From positions 166,001 through 230,000 of the forward strand of contig NZ_JXJO01000016.1 of assembly GCF_000826655.1 (NCBI RefSeq): 64,000 bases of DNA, in the 5' to 3' direction. Under the pieces are notes generated by a model. That model saw only the letters and a program-made list of their open reading frames with translations, made no database searches and was not told the DNA's origin. The position numbers were made by a program, and so were the translations under genes. Of this stretch, positions 62,490-64,000 are shown piece after piece. The stretch is from Psychroserpens damuponensis. GTDB taxonomy: Bacteria > Bacteroidota > Bacteroidia > Flavobacteriales > Flavobacteriaceae. Every line of letters begins with the position of its first letter. The first letter of the stretch is position 1.

Positions 62490-62562
62490 ACGGTGATAAG
62501 TTCATTAAAATTATAGTGTTTATATTGTTTGGAAATTTTTTTTAAAAAAATAAAAAAAAACA

Positions 62563-62616
62563 TTGCAGGAATTAAAAAAGGTTGTATATTTGCAGCCGCT
62601 AAAAACGGTAACGTTT
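62563..62616 (+). promoter_or_regulatory. rRNA promoter P2
   Basis: TTG (62563-62565), 19-bp spacer, TATATTTG (62585-62592), followed by the shared 25-nt element (62592-62616). Confidence 0.85.
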
Positions 62617-62701
62617 TGAGTAAATAAAAGTTCATGTATATATTGTCTTTTTTGTATTAAAAGAAGTTTAAAAAAACTTTCTAAAAAAAAGCAAAAAAAC
62701 A

Positions 62702-62755
62702 TTGTGAGAGTTAAATAAGGTTGTATATTTGCAGCCGCTAAAAACGGTAACGTTT
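62702..62755 (+). promoter_or_regulatory. rRNA promoter P3
   Basis: TTG (62702-62704), 19-bp spacer, TATATTTG (62724-62731), followed by the shared 25-nt element (62731-62755). Confidence 0.85.
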
Positions 62756-62838
62756 TTAGGGAAAAAGTTCACGCAAAGATTGTTTTTGTTGCCAAAAAAA
62801 AGAGTTAAATTTTTTTTCAAAATAAAACAAAAAAAACA

Positions 62839-62869
62839 TTGTAGGAATTAAAAAAGGGTTTTATATTTG
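62839..62869 (+). promoter_or_regulatory. rRNA promoter P4 (closest to 16S)
   Basis: TTG (62839-62841), 20-bp spacer, TATATTTG (62862-62869). The downstream element differs (GCACCCGCTTAGG). The 16S 5' end lies about 190 bp further on. Confidence 0.8.
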
Positions 62870-63054
62870 CACCCGCTTAGGTAATAAAGTGCTTAAGATA
62901 AGAGATAAAAAAGTTCATTAACATATTGAATTGACAGCGTAAAAAAGTTATTGGAAACGATAGCTTTAAAAACAAAAGAATAGACCATTTTGAGTACTGA
63001 AATTAAACAATTTCGATTAGTTGTTAAAAGAATAGTCGTAAGACTTAAAAATTA

Positions 63055-64000
<946 letters not shown>

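Larger units (their letters stand above)
62439..62880 (+). repeat. Tandem degenerate rRNA promoter repeats (four units)
   Basis: -7 boxes start at 62458, 62585, 62724 and 62862, giving spacings of 127, 139 and 138 bp. Each unit holds an A-rich tract, CATTG, the -7 box and (in three) the 25-nt GC-richer element. Open frames across this region are spurious. Confidence 0.85.

Noticed and set aside
62444..62702. Two overlapping minus-strand frames before the 16S gene with a repeated NVTVFSGCKYTT stretch
   Set aside because: The repeat is the reverse complement of the tandem rRNA promoters; not coding.

Overview
The window is chromosomal DNA from a marine-type member of the Flavobacteriaceae (Bacteroidota). 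The evidence is the low GC content, Bacteroidota promoters of the form TTG-N19-TAnnTTTG, a TonB-dependent receptor, Bacteroidota-type lipoproteins, type IX secretion (T9SS) C-terminal tails, a GldL-like protein, a zeaxanthin-type carotenoid operon and a Flavobacteriia-like 16S rRNA 5' end. Species cannot be named from the sequence alone.

Layout. 1-5.1 kb: the end of a TonB-dependent receptor, ferritin, a tiny Cys-rich protein, guaB and a decayed esterase pseudogene. 5.3-8.4 kb (minus): a TerB-like protein, an M1 aminopeptidase lipoprotein, and a coupled SRPBCC/small-protein pair. 8.75-14.1 kb (plus): one promoter drives three periplasmic SurA/PpiC-like foldases, then a MoxR ATPase and a GldL-like membrane protein. 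14.1-17.0 kb: SCO plus a candidate copper protein, divergent from an acyltransferase. 17.3-22.0 kb: aconitase, a Crp/Fnr regulator, a repeat lipoprotein and a TlpA thioredoxin. 22.1-31.8 kb (minus): three genes built on a duplicated leader/terminator cassette (two are T9SS surface proteins with LamG, LRR and beta-helix domains), then a LytTR response regulator and a propeller histidine kinase. 31.9-36.8 kb (minus): crtI-crtB-crtZ-crtY behind a CarH/LitR-type B12 photoreceptor repressor. 37.0-42.5 kb: tRNA-Leu and tRNA-Lys, aroK, a PRTase, an S4 protein, FKBP, a beta-barrel and a split transketolase. 42.8-50.9 kb (plus): tgt (lacking its zinc cysteines), an LptF/G permease, a DMT exporter, accA, dnaB, a secreted protein and an AI-2E permease. 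51.0-55.5 kb (plus): a class IV aminotransferase overlapping a sulfotransferase-like gene, a secreted protein, an EF-hand protein and a class III cyclase. 55.5-62.2 kb (minus): a TolB-propeller/amidohydrolase, then thrS-infC-rpmI-rplT. 62.4-64 kb: four tandem rRNA promoters and the start of 16S rRNA.

The signals I judge most worth a second look are: the 8-mer CTTCGGAA/TTCCGAAG, found 33 times by eye when about 1 is expected, but absent from the 10.5 kb holding the T9SS cassette genes and the two-component system; a shared inverted repeat TTGTTTAAC-N14-GTTAAACAA over the crt and carH promoters; a Tgt without its CxCxxC zinc motif; an aminotransferase/sulfotransferase pair that is fused in plants; an infC that must start at a non-AUG codon (ATA); and a PHM-like putative copper protein beside SCO. 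All counts were made by reading and should be recomputed.
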